In this document: piece after piece, positions 53,150 through 62,166 of the stretch
Numbering within the stretch: the stretch's first letter is position 1
Layout of the letters: every line of letters begins with the position of its first letter
DNA from: Terrihalobacillus insolitus
GTDB taxonomy: Bacteria > Bacillota > Bacilli > Bacillales > Amphibacillaceae
NCBI RefSeq assembly: GCF_028416575.1
Contig: NZ_JAMQKB010000005.1
Location: 62,001-126,000 of the forward strand
Reading direction: 5' to 3'
DNA: 64,000 bases
Program-made: the position numbers and the translations under genes
The notes under the pieces: model-generated
What the model was told of the DNA's origin: nothing
The model's input: only the letters and a program-made list of their open reading frames with translations
Databases searched by the model: none

Positions 53150-53917
53150 AAATGAATAATCGCGTATACCAAAAGAGTGAAACGGTTGAGCGATTTAAAG
53201 ATGGAAAAGTGAAAAAAGGTTCTCTGTAAGGGAAATTGATTTAGAAGAAATCATGAATCAGCTCAAACCCGGAGAGGTCCTTGAAATTCACGATGCTTAT
53301 CTGGGTCGGATAAAAAGTTATGCACTCGATTACTGGTCTACAAATTAATGGAAGATCAAACTAAAGAACGACTTCGAGTTCGTGCCCAAAATGAAAAGAA
53401 AAAGGGGATTATCTAGAGAATTTCGATTTGCCAACGCAAGGAATAAAAGGGGGATACATATGCTCTTTTGAAACATAGGATGGAGGGATATTTGTGATGC
53501 ACACGTTGATGGAACTCAACCGTTTCGTCAGGTCTTTGTTTTAAAGAGTGGAAATCCCTGTTTCATATTGACGAGGTGAAACAATCGAAAATTGAACGAC
53601 GGTTTGAATGTCATTTATATGGACAACTCTTGGCTCTGTTACTCAACTCGTCGCTCATGTTTCAAATGCGAGAGATTCTCCTTCGAAAAAAGAAACAGGA
53701 AGTCAGTGAACTGAAAGCGATGAGTATCCTCAAAGAATATATGGGTCTCCTTCATGATGCGTTGATGAAGGAGACGGAAGATATAAAGCAAGTTCTGCTT
53801 CAAATCTTCAGGATGATCGAGAAAAACGGCCAGAAATGTCATCGGTATGAGAAGAAAACAGTCTTTGACATCCTGGGTGTTGCATACGAACAAAGAAAGG
53901 TAGGTATTGCTGCATAA
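53150..53917 (+). pseudogene. IS4-family (IS231-like) transposase remnant
   Basis: Fragments in different frames match the IS4-type transposase: LEIHDAYLGR, then EEQ-like MEDQTKERLRVRAQNEKKKG, then WKSLFHIDEVKQSKIERRFE and CHLYGQLLALLL. Frameshifts and stop codons separate them. A terminal sequence GCTTGATGGGCATG near 54045-54058 resembles the IS231 inverted repeat, marking the right edge. The element is dead. Confidence 0.7.
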
Positions 53918-54304
53918 GCACTCAATCAGCACCAAAAAAAATAGACGATTGAGGGCTTATTTGAGTCTGCCCAAAATCGCTATAGAGTAAAAACAGCTAT
54001 ACAAAAGCTACTAACCTGGAATGTGGGATTTTTATCCATCATTAGCTTGATGGGCATGCGGTCGTACCCCATACCTATATTGTGTAACCCATATAACGTG
54101 ATATTTTATGTCAAATACGGCATGACTACTTTTTTGATAACCGTCCATACTTACTAAAATAATTACCGACGTTTTAGACTTTCCTTAAGTGGTGAAAGTA
54201 TGTATTTGGAAGGGTAAAATTCTAACAACTAATTTTACAACAGAAAATTCACAAATAAATATCCGCGTTTTGAACATAATATCCAAGGAATGGGGGGTGA
54301 TGAA
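53918..54304. other. Gene-free stretch after the IS4 remnant
   Basis: The first half belongs to the IS4-type remnant, up to the inverted-repeat-like end at 54058. The rest is the presumed promoter region of the small helical-protein genes; no confident promoter was identified. Confidence 0.4.
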
Positions 54305-54484
54305 ATGGCAACTAAACAGCAAATTCAACAATGCATTACAGATTGCACGAATACGGCAAATATGATACGTACAGCCACCAACGGTGTTCCGAAAGCGGGC
54401 ATAAGAGACATGCTGACTCAGGGCGCTGTTCATATTGAAGCATGCATTCGCCAATGCGAGCATGCTACAGAGCATGTTCAGTAA
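54305..54484 (+). CDS. Small helical protein 1 of the germination cargo
   Basis: 59 residues, all helical, with cysteines spaced in the pattern Q-Q-C-I-T-D-C (9-13) and A-C-I-R-Q-C (46-51). This recalls small spore-associated or copper-storage-like helical bundles, but the family was not firmly recognised. GGGGGGTGATGAA precedes the ATG. A second related protein follows after 43 bases. Small proteins of this sort often accompany spore genes on mobile elements in Bacillaceae. Confidence 0.65.
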   Translation: MATKQQIQQCITDCTNTANMIRTATNGVPKAGIRDMLTQGAVHIEACIRQCEHATEHVQ

Positions 54485-54527
54485 CAACAATAAACGAATT
54501 TTACGTATAGAATTGAGGTGAATTTTT

Positions 54528-54728
54528 ATGACGGGTACCCCGGCAAACGATATCCAACAATGTATCCAGCAGTGTCAGCAGACAGCACAACAAATCCGTT
54601 CTATGGCTAATCAGGAAGCTAATAACAAGGCTAAAATGTTATTAACTGAAGCAGCACACCATCTGGATCTATGCCTTGTTGAATGCCAATTTTCTCTGCA
54701 GGAATTACAAAAACCGGCAATGGCATAA
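54528..54728 (+). CDS. Small helical protein 2 of the germination cargo
   Basis: 66 residues, related to the previous protein: IQQCIQQCQQTAQQIRSMAN and LDLCLVECQFSLQEL carry the same C-x3-C pairs. Two amphipathic helices are likely, suggesting a dimeric four-helix bundle. GAGGTGAA precedes the ATG. A terminator follows. A role in the spore is inferred only from the neighbouring ger operon. Confidence 0.65.
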   Translation: MTGTPANDIQQCIQQCQQTAQQIRSMANQEANNKAKMLLTEAAHHLDLCLVECQFSLQELQKPAMA

Positions 54729-54733
54729 TGCAC

Positions 54734-54762
54734 AAAAGGGACTGGATTTCAGTCCCTTTTTC
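54734..54762 (+). terminator. Terminator after the small helical-protein genes
   Basis: AAAAGGGACT-GGATTTC-AGTCCCTTTTT. Confidence 0.8.
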
Positions 54763-55222
54763 ATAGAATCCGATTGTTTTGCTGGTAATATAGTCGAAAT
54801 AGCTCAGTTGGCCCATTTGCTGAACCACAATATAACCTATAGAAGGGGTACCCCCAACATTCCGCATTTATCTATACTTAGGAGTGAAAAGTTTTGATTT
54901 GATAAGGGTTTTACATTGAAGACATGTAAAAAACGTATTCGTCTTGGCAACGATCCTCGCATCATCGAATTCTACAACCGTTCTAGTCTTGAAGGCACCA
55001 AAACGCCTAAAGGGGGTAGCGTCAGGGAAATTTTGTACGGCTAAGCAAATTTCGACATAAATATAGCCAAATACCTGAGCGTGCAGGAATTTGACTTTTT
55101 TAGGTTAAAAGTAAGCGTCAAATAGTCACCCATCTATTTAATAGGTGGCGATCTCCTTTTCAAAGAAGAAAGAAAAATGAAAACAGGATAGGAATTAGAT
55201 GAATTACAATCACTAACTTGTT

Positions 55223-55752
55223 TTATAATCTCTTTAAATTTCTTAAGTGTACCTTTTCAATGGTGTGCCGAGACATCCACCAATTAGCCCTAAAAATAAT
55301 TCCATTAAGGACCGGGACATCCATAAATTGCAGACAACAAGTCTTTTTGAAAATATGGAAATGCCAGTAAAGACCAATATTCATCCCGGCTACCATTCCA
55401 AATAAAAATCCAGTCAAATAAGTTTTCCTTTTAGGAGGATTTATGCCCGAGTTATATAATTGAAGGTTAATGGTTAACGCTTTATTATAGGCTGCCATAA
55501 AGCAAATCCGTAAACAGATGGATAAAACATTCCCCATTGATAATCAATTACTTCATGTGCGTTTTCAAAATCCCCTTGAAGAACATACATAATAGCCAAA
55601 TTTAAGTTTGAATTAAAATTCACGGCGATTTCCCATCCCATCAGGATAAAGCCAAGGAGATGGTCTTCATTATATAATTGGCCGAATCCGGGCAAGGCGG
55701 TAGACCAGAGAAGTGCAGCAACAGGCGATTTGTATGTATTTTTCTTTTCCAT
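55223..55752 (-). pseudogene. Frameshifted small multi-span membrane protein gene
   Basis: Read on the minus strand it starts MEKKNTYKSPVAALLWSTAL and continues PGFGQLYNEDHLLGFILMGW, typical of a conserved Bacillaceae membrane protein. Near 55495-55505 the frame shifts: one frame ends at QPIIKR while the next continues AAYNKALTINLQLY... through KTYLTGFLFGMVAGMNIGLY. Together they would make about 170 residues. The host function is unknown. A single-base error or real decay would look alike here. Confidence 0.65.
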
Positions 55753-56441
55753 GTTTTATTCTCCCTCATAGTCCTATTTTCGCCTATTCAAATTTTAATA
55801 AACCCGGTATAAAGTTACATTTACAAAAATTACAAAATTAAAGGGATAAAGGTCGTCTCTTGTAAGATTTCTATGAGTGAATATAGAAGAATGTGTTTTG
55901 TGGATTAACTTCATTTTTTTGTTTTTACGAAAAAATAACATATTCAACTTTCGCACCTTAGAAACCTCCCAACCATTGAAATATTTGAGAGCAGGCTCAA
56001 AATAGTATGCTACCGGAGCAAGACGAATATTTTTATTAAAACTAATTTTGTTTATTTAAATCATAGAAATTCTGACCATTAAAACTTTGAGCATATACAG
56101 ATTATCAAAACAATGTTGCAAATCGTAATATTCATTGTGTCTCAGTTTCTTTCGTTTTAACAAGTCGGTGTCTCCTTAGGAATTAATCTCTTTTATTTTC
56201 ATAAGAACCTAGTGGCAATCCCTCGGCTGTTTTTTGAGTTTAGGGGGGTATTTTCTCCATTGTGCCACTAAAGCACTAAAATCAAATGCATGGAATTCGA
56301 TATTTGTTAAGCTAATGACAGGCTTATTCTTCCTAAATGTAATTTTACCAGGAGTTTGTTTTAGTATATTTTTATAAATTTGTAACATCCTAAATTAGAA
56401 AGAAATGTACGAATAAAATAAAAACACAAGTATCGTGGTGA
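55753..56441. other. Gene-free region upstream of the ger operon
   Basis: About 690 bases without a supported gene. It must hold the promoter of the germination operon. I looked for forespore sigma-G type elements but could not assign one with confidence. Confidence 0.4.
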
Positions 56442-57944
56442 ATGATTATGAAGAATAATGAGGAAAAAGAATCAGGAGCTAATAGCAACAACCGTTTAAG
56501 TAAAGAAATCGAAATGATAAAACATAATCTCGGAAATCCACCTGACCTAGTTGTCCGTAAAATATCACTGCCTTTTCAATCTAATGGGAAACAAAATGGA
56601 TGGATTATATTCTTATCTAGTCTTACCGACCAGCAGCGAATAGCAGAGGAAGTAATCCGCCCTCTAACGGTATTAGTGCACCAATTTAAGACTACGAATG
56701 AAACAAGACAGAGTTATTTACTCAAAATAAAGGAATTAATTTCCACAGCACAAGTGGAGCCTGTTGAAAATGTTGATAAGATGGTTTTATCTTTAGTTGA
56801 AGGATATGCACTCCTGATACAAAACAGCCAGGGGCTAAAAATCGATCTAAAAAAAGGTTCATACCGATCAATTGATGAACCAGCAAACGAAAAGGCAATT
56901 CGGGGACCAAAAGATGGTTTTATTGAAGATCTTTCAACCAATATTGCCCTTATGCGCCAACATCTTCGGCATCCTGATTTTCGCATTATACAACAACCCA
57001 TAGGCGAAAAATCACAGACTAATGTTGCAGTATTTTATGTTGAAAAATTTGTAAACAAAAATGTTCTCCAGGAGGTTCAAAATCGTCTAGAGGAAGTTAA
57101 GTTAGACGCGGTCATGGATGCTGCCTTCATTGAAGAGTCAATTAAGGATCATAAATGGTCTCCTTTTCCGACAATTGAGTATACGGAACGACCGGATAAA
57201 ACAGTCGCAAGTTTATTAGAGGGAAGAGTAGCTATTATGGTTGAGGGATCACCTTCGTGTTTACTTGCTCCCACCATATTTGCACATTTCATTATGGCTT
57301 CTGAAGACCAATATATTATGTCTTATGCTGCTACAGCAATCCGATTTCTGAGAATATTTGCTTTATTAATTGCATTTACCTTGCCGTCACTTTTTATTGC
57401 GTTAACGACGATACATCACGGAATGGTGCCTCAGTTTCTTGCAGTAACAATAGCAAAGGCAAGGATAGGCATGCCCTTTCCTATCGCAGTAGAAGTACTG
57501 CTCATAGAAATATTGATAGAGCTTGTTCGTGAAGCCGGTTTACGAATGCCAGGACCTGTTGGTCAGTCCGTGACGATTGTGGGAACCCTCGTTATTGGAG
57601 ATGCAGCGGTATCTGCAGGTATCGTATCTGCTCCAGTTGTAGTCATTATCGCACTTACCACACTGGCATCTTTTGCAATCCCTGGTTACCATACAGCGCT
57701 GGCTATTCGCTTATTGCGTTTCCCGATGATGGGAGTTGCCGCAGTGTTAGGATTAGTGGGCATCACATGGTACCTGATGCTAATTATCATTCATTTGGTA
57801 AGTATTCGTTCCTTTGGTGTTCCATATATGAAGCCAATAGCACCATGGTCAACGAAGGACACTAAAGATACAATTTTGCGTGTTCCCCGATGGTTCTTAA
57901 GCAGATCGTCTGCTTCTTATGCTCGTCCTAAGAAACAATCCTAA
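56442..57944 (+). CDS. gerKA: GerA-family spore germination protein (A subunit)
   Basis: 500 residues with the GerA layout. A soluble N-terminal region (1-290) contains IKHNLGNPPDLVVRKI, DLSTNIALMRQHLRHPDFRI and ERPDKTVASLLEGRVAIMVEGSP. It is followed by about five membrane spans (300-470) with RMPGPVGQSVTIVGTLVIGDAAV, split for description. It forms a nutrient-gated channel in the spore inner membrane together with the B and C subunits encoded next. The symbol is generic for the family. It is cargo of element B and appears intact. Confidence 0.93.
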   Translation: MIMKNNEEKESGANSNNRLSKEIEMIKHNLGNPPDLVVRKISLPFQSNGKQNGWIIFLSSLTDQQRIAEEVIRPLTVLVHQFKTTNETRQSYLLKIKELISTAQVEPVENVDKMVLSLVEGYALLIQNSQGLKIDLKKGSYRSIDEPANEKAIRGPKDGFIEDLSTNIALMRQHLRHPDFRIIQQPIGEKSQTNVAVFYVEKFVNKNVLQEVQNRLEEVKLDAVMDAAFIEESIKDHKWSPFPTIEYTERPDKTVASLLEGRVAIMVEGSPSCLLAPTIFAHFIMASEDQYIMSYAATAIRFLRIFALLIAFTLPSLFIALTTIHHGMVPQFLAVTIAKARIGMPFPIAVEVLLIEILIELVREAGLRMPGPVGQSVTIVGTLVIGDAAVSAGIVSAPVVVIIALTTLASFAIPGYHTALAIRLLRFPMMGVAAVLGLVGITWYLMLIIIHLVSIRSFGVPYMKPIAPWSTKDTKDTILRVPRWFLSRSSASYARPKKQS

Positions 57945-57964
57945 TCATGCTAGGAAGGAGGAAG

Positions 57965-59086
57965 ATGATTGCAATGAATTCTCACGCCTATGATCAGATA
58001 GATTCTAAACAAGTAACTGCATTAATAATCATGACCATTTTTCCGACGGTCATTCTTTTGAATCCCAGTATTCTTCTTCGGGTGAACGGTAAAGATGCTC
58101 CATGGGTTTTGTTGCTGGCGATATTTTCAGGATTCCTTTTCGCCCGTATCTCGGTAGTCATTTATCGGAAATTCCCTGCCCAAAGGCAAACTCAAACTTT
58201 TTTTATTGCGTTTGGCCGCTGGGTCGGCAGCGTTTTTTGTTTCATTTATTTATTAGTCACCCTGTCACTACTTGTTTTGATTTTCAGAGAATTCGCTGAA
58301 TTAGCAAGTTGGGCATTTTCATATAGTGATATTCCTGTATCAATTTTATTGATAATGGGAGGAATACTTGCTTTTGTGATGAGTGTTTCTGGGATTGAAG
58401 TTATGGCTCGCATGTGTCAGCTGTTTCTACCTGTCTCCATTCTAGTCATTTTAGTCATTTTAATTGCAGCTGTTCCGTGGATGAATTGGAGTTTTTTATC
58501 CCCTCCTATTCCGGAAATCAATCAAGATCTTTTCTTGATGGCTGTACATCCCGCCGGTTTTTTTTCAGAGGGTTTATTAATTGGAATGTTTTTCCCCCAC
58601 GTTCAAGCCAAAATAACCGAACTGTCTCGAGCTATGGTGAGTGGCATGGTTTGGACAGGGGGTATCTGTCTAATTACTTTGATAGGGCTGGTCGCTTTTT
58701 TCGGGGGAAAACTTGGTGGAGATTTGACAATGCCCCTTTTACATCTTAGTAAAAGTATTCGTTATGGTACATTTATAAGTCACATGCAAGTATTATTAGT
58801 TCCGTTTCTCGTTTCGTCCATATCCATTAAGATGGCTATCGTATTACATGCGATTTCTTTGGGATTCCAGGACTTACTCAAATTGCAGAGTCATCGGATG
58901 GCTGCACTTTTTTTTGCAATAATCAGTATTGCAGCTGCATTAATGTTGTTTGATAATACAGCCGATCTATTCCACTACCTTACAAAATATGGTACTTATG
59001 TATTGTTTCCAGCTTTTGTGACGTTAACGATCCTTCCTTATAGTTTTGTCACCCTTTTTCATAGAGCTAGGAATGGGAGTGCATAG
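57965..59086 (+). CDS. gerKB: GerB-family spore germination permease (B subunit)
   Basis: About 373 residues with ten membrane spans of the amino-acid permease-like GerB family (DSKQVTALIIMTIFPTVILL at the start, and FLVSSISIKMAIVLHAISLG near the end). The B subunit binds the germinant. AAGGAGG lies close to the ATG at 57965; the ATG at 57974 is also possible. It begins 20 bases after the A subunit and ends 1 base before the C subunit. Confidence 0.92.
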   Translation: MIAMNSHAYDQIDSKQVTALIIMTIFPTVILLNPSILLRVNGKDAPWVLLLAIFSGFLFARISVVIYRKFPAQRQTQTFFIAFGRWVGSVFCFIYLLVTLSLLVLIFREFAELASWAFSYSDIPVSILLIMGGILAFVMSVSGIEVMARMCQLFLPVSILVILVILIAAVPWMNWSFLSPPIPEINQDLFLMAVHPAGFFSEGLLIGMFFPHVQAKITELSRAMVSGMVWTGGICLITLIGLVAFFGGKLGGDLTMPLLHLSKSIRYGTFISHMQVLLVPFLVSSISIKMAIVLHAISLGFQDLLKLQSHRMAALFFAIISIAAALMLFDNTADLFHYLTKYGTYVLFPAFVTLTILPYSFVTLFHRARNGSA

Positions 59087-59087
59087 C

Positions 59088-60278
59088 ATGATCCAAACAA
59101 GCAATAAATTTCTTACTGTTTTGTTGGTTTTTATAATGGTTTTGATTATGACTGGATGCGGGCATATTATCCAGCCCGAAGAATTGACTACGATTTCTCT
59201 GGCAGGATTTGATAGAGACGGTGATGAGTATATCATTACTATGCACATTCTAAATCCGAATGGTATTTCAACTGGTTCTGCGGGAGGAGACGCTTCCGGA
59301 GAGGAACCTGTCCGAGTATTAGCGGCTCGTGGAAAGACGATTACAGAGGCGATCCATGAAGCAAATCGATACAACCCGGGCCATCACTTTTGGGGACATT
59401 TGAGTGGAATTTTGATAGGCGAAGAAATGGCTCGGGAAGGAATGGCGCCCATAATAGATGCGTTGGGGCGCAGCAATGAAATGATGGAGACAGCTGAATT
59501 ATATATCACCAGGGATACTACGGCGAAAGAATTATTATCTACAACAACCAAAGCATCTCCTTTCCCGGCAGAAGCACTTCGAAAAATTGCGAAGTACTCG
59601 AGTATGCACACTGCAATCAGAAGGACAAGGTTAAATCAATTCCTGCAGACGATTTCTTCTAATCCCGGTACAGTAGTTATTCCGGGTGTAAAGACAAAAA
59701 GTCCGGAAATAAAGTCATCCAAAAATGGGGATATTTTTAACTTGACTGGTATAGCAGTGGTATCTGATTGGAAGCTAAAAGGTTGGCTTGATGGCGAAGA
59801 GGCAATGGGGTATATGTGGATAATGGAACAAATAAGTCATCATGGATTCAATGTTCCTTTTAAATCAGGAACCATTAGCCTGGAAGCACTGCCCAACCAT
59901 ACTTCTATAAATGTGGACGTAAATGAGAAAGATGTAAAGCAAATAACGGTAAAAGTGAAGAGTACGGTGATTATAAATGAAGTGAAAGACATTTCGCTTG
60001 ATATGAGCAAAAACCCGATCGAAACGGAAAAGGAATTACAAGAGGCTCTTAATAAAGAAGTGAAAAAAATAGTGGAACAAACTGTAATACAAACACAAAC
60101 ACTTCACGCAGATGTACTGCAGTTGAACGAGCATGTCCGGATGACATCACCTCAATTATGGAAAAAAATCTCAAACATATGGGAACAAGAACTATTCCCG
60201 AACATCGAAGTCCAAGTGGACGCAGAAATATCAATTCGCGATATTGGAGAGTTGTATCGAAGCATTACCAAATATTAG
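59088..60278 (+). CDS. gerKC: Ger(x)C-family germination lipoprotein (C subunit)
   Basis: About 396 residues with a signal peptide and lipobox LIMTGC-G. It continues IIQPEELTTISLAGFDRDGD, typical of GerC proteins, followed by three domains. The protein is anchored on the outer face of the spore inner membrane and is needed for germinant response. The ATG at 59088 follows GGGAGTG. A hairpin terminator lies about 100 bases downstream. Confidence 0.92.
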   Translation: MIQTSNKFLTVLLVFIMVLIMTGCGHIIQPEELTTISLAGFDRDGDEYIITMHILNPNGISTGSAGGDASGEEPVRVLAARGKTITEAIHEANRYNPGHHFWGHLSGILIGEEMAREGMAPIIDALGRSNEMMETAELYITRDTTAKELLSTTTKASPFPAEALRKIAKYSSMHTAIRRTRLNQFLQTISSNPGTVVIPGVKTKSPEIKSSKNGDIFNLTGIAVVSDWKLKGWLDGEEAMGYMWIMEQISHHGFNVPFKSGTISLEALPNHTSINVDVNEKDVKQITVKVKSTVIINEVKDISLDMSKNPIETEKELQEALNKEVKKIVEQTVIQTQTLHADVLQLNEHVRMTSPQLWKKISNIWEQELFPNIEVQVDAEISIRDIGELYRSITKY

Positions 60279-60376
60279 TTTTGCATTCTTAATCTTAAAT
60301 GTGTATTTAATTAAGGGGTCACAATGACAAACACTGATATTATTTGCTAATACATTATTTTGAAGTGGTAACCTGT

Positions 60377-60421
60377 AACCCTAATTTTTCTACGCTTAGC
60401 AGACAAATCAGGGTTGTTTTT
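60377..60421 (+). terminator. Terminator of the ger operon
   Basis: AACCCTAATT pairs with AATCAGGGTT, followed by GTTTTTATG. The next 200 bases to 60630 show no supported gene. Confidence 0.65.
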
Positions 60422-60630
60422 ATGTCAACAGTGGACGCAGGGACTGAATGGAACAGGATAGTATTAGGCCTAATAACATCGTAGCTGTCATAGACAGCAA
60501 TACGGTTTAAAAAGTTCCTATAAACACGTGAGTCTGAACTTTTTGTATCAAAAACAGCATTTATATCCATAATTTTTACTCTTGACCCATTAAGTTCCGT
60601 TTCTTAGAAAAATAGGAGCTTCTACTCCTT

Positions 60631-60864
60631 TTAAAAATACTGTTGTATCAACGTTTTGAAATTTTTTAACATCAAATTGCAGTTGGTGTCAACTATGCTG
60701 TTACTACCCCTTTTAGAAGGAAATCTAGCCTCTTGTTGAAAGTACTTTAATAATACTGCAAATCCTAAACGACTTGCCCCTGTTTTATTACCAATCAGTT
60801 TTCTTTCAATTGGTAATACTACAAAATGTTCTAGCAGCTCATCTTCATTCCAATTTCGTTTCAT
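60631..60864 (-). pseudogene. Tn3-family transposase, N-terminal fragment
   Basis: The minus-strand product begins MKRNWNEDELLEHFVVLPIE and continues LIGNKTGASRLGFAVLLKYF, the characteristic N-terminus of Tn3-family TnpA (DUF4158 type). After about 55 residues the likeness stops. It shows that a Tn3/Tn1546-type transposon once carried or flanked the spore genes. Confidence 0.75.
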
Positions 60865-60910
60865 AAATATCCATCCCCTAATATTAGAATAGTCACTATT
60901 TTGAGTGTAA

Positions 60911-60955
60911 TGTGGAGTTGAAATAAAGTCACGATGTTTATAAAAAAGACGCGAT
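60911..60955. repeat. Second orphan Tn7-like left end
   Basis: TGTGGAGTTGAAATAAAGTC, then ACGATG and ATAAAAAAGACGCGATG, matches the start of element B's left end and is in the same orientation, only 250 bases before the right end of B. No duplication of the preceding five bases was found nearby, so it is a relic of a separate insertion. Confidence 0.6.
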
Positions 60956-61005
60956 GAAATACGTTGGTAGACTTTTTGTAAATACTGATATAACAGTGTT
61001 TTGAC

Positions 61006-61158
61006 GATACTTTGATTAAACTTTTTTATAAAAACCAGACATCAATTTATTATGAAGCGATTGTTTTAATCAATCTTTTTTCAAAAAGCGAATTTATGAT
61101 ATGGCGTGAAATCAACGTTTATCACACACTTTTTATCAAACTTAATTCAAAAGCTACA
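61006..61158. repeat. Right end of element B
   Basis: Read in reverse complement from 61158 it starts TGTAGCTTTTGAATTAAGTT. Further inverted TnsB-type sites follow at about 61073-61090 (TGAAAAAAGATTGATT), 61043-61055 (CATAATAAATTGATG) and 61012-61035 (TTATAAAAAAGTTTAATC). Four sites at the right end is the Tn7 pattern. Confidence 0.75.
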
Positions 61159-61163
61159 CCAAT
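61159..61163. repeat. Right copy of the target-site duplication (CCAAT)
   Basis: CCAAT directly follows TACA of the right end and matches 44684-44688. Confidence 0.85.
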
Positions 61164-62148
61164 TCGCCATCTTCTTTTTATTTCCTTTCTAGGTGAAAAG
61201 GTGGATTCGTTCTATCAGTTTGCTTCAGAATCGTATCAACCGTTCGGTAAAGGCCCTTATCTTTGCTTAAATGCAGCAGCTGAACACTATTTCAATCCAG
61301 TCATTCCAACCGTAAAGGTCACAATTTGTACAGATACACGCAGACCGGTAGGGACATTTACATGCTCTTGCGGCTTTAGCTATTCAAGAAGGGGACCTGA
61401 CCAAACGGAAGAAGACCCATATAGAATAGGACGTATTAAACAATTTGGTCCCGTTTGGCAGGACAAGCTTTCCTATTTGTTACATGTAGAAAAGCTAAGT
61501 TATTATGCGGCAGCTAAGCATTTAAAGGTTGATATTGGTACGGTCAAGAAGTATGCAGGTTTAAAAGCGAAAACCCTATCCAATTATTCGGAGCCTACGG
61601 ATCTGCTAGAAAGAAAACAAGATCAATGGTTACAGCTTTGCAAAGATAGCCCCAATTTAACTACGTCCAAGCTTCGTAAACAAGAACCAGCTCTATATGC
61701 TTGGTTATACCGTCACGATAAGCAATGGTTGCACAAGTATTCACCAAAAACAAGGAGAAATCAAACAACGAATACTCGTGTAGATTGGCGAGAACGTGAT
61801 CGGGAACTATTAAGAGACATCGAAGTAATCGTCCGAAAACTTCTTGGCGCATCGAAACCCATCCGCCTGACAATCGGTAGAATTGGCAAGGAAGTTAGAC
61901 TTCTCCCTCTCCTAGAACAACATCTCGACAAACTGTCTTTAACACGGCGGTATTTGCAAGATGTTACCGAAACAACAGAACAATTCCAAATTCGTCGGGT
62001 GAAATGGGCGGTGAAAGAGCTATTACATCAACATCAAGAAGTTGTGGACTGGAGAATTAGAAGACTGGCAGGATTAAAGGATACTATTTCAGATTCTGTA
62101 AGCAAAGAAATTATTAAACAAGTTAAGCAATACCGGTCCAAAGTTTGA
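61164..62148 (+). pseudogene. tnsD: tnsD/tniQ of element A, 3' half
   Basis: Continues the frame broken at 44688 with I-R-H-L-L-F-I-S-F-L, the cysteine motif FTCSCGFSYSRRGPD and helix-turn-helix segments (KLSYYAAAKHLKVDIGTVKK), ending in a basic tail. 872 bases from the 5' half plus 985 here give 1857 bases, exactly 619 codons. It aligns along its length with TnsD of element B. Any start codon within the right end of B would give an N-terminally altered fragment. Confidence 0.88.
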
Positions 62149-62166
62149 TGAAAGGAGAGAAATAAT

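Larger units (their letters stand above)
44689..61158 (+). mobile_element. Tn7-like element B, complete, 16.5 kb
   Basis: Left end TGTGGGTTTGAAATAAAGTT and right end whose reverse complement starts TGTAGCTTTTGAATTAAGTT, flanked by CCAAT duplications. It contains tnsABCDE on the plus strand and then cargo: an IS4-type remnant, two small helical proteins, a broken membrane-protein gene, a gerA-type germination operon and a Tn3-transposase fragment. Confidence 0.9.

Noticed and set aside
54916..55044. 42-codon frame after the small helical-protein genes
   Set aside because: TTG start without a ribosome binding site and no recognisable family; may be a gene relic but cannot be supported.
60355..60570. 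71-codon minus-strand frame after the ger operon
   Set aside because: It overlaps the ger terminator, has no ribosome binding site and matches no family I know.
44689..61158. CRISPR-associated transposon (CAST)
   Set aside because: Both Tn7-like elements have full TnsABCDE sets, and no cas genes or CRISPR repeats were found in the window.
61012..61163. A start for a complete gene at 61012
   Set aside because: This stretch is the right end of element B; the real coding sequence of the tnsD 3' half resumes at the CCAAT junction.
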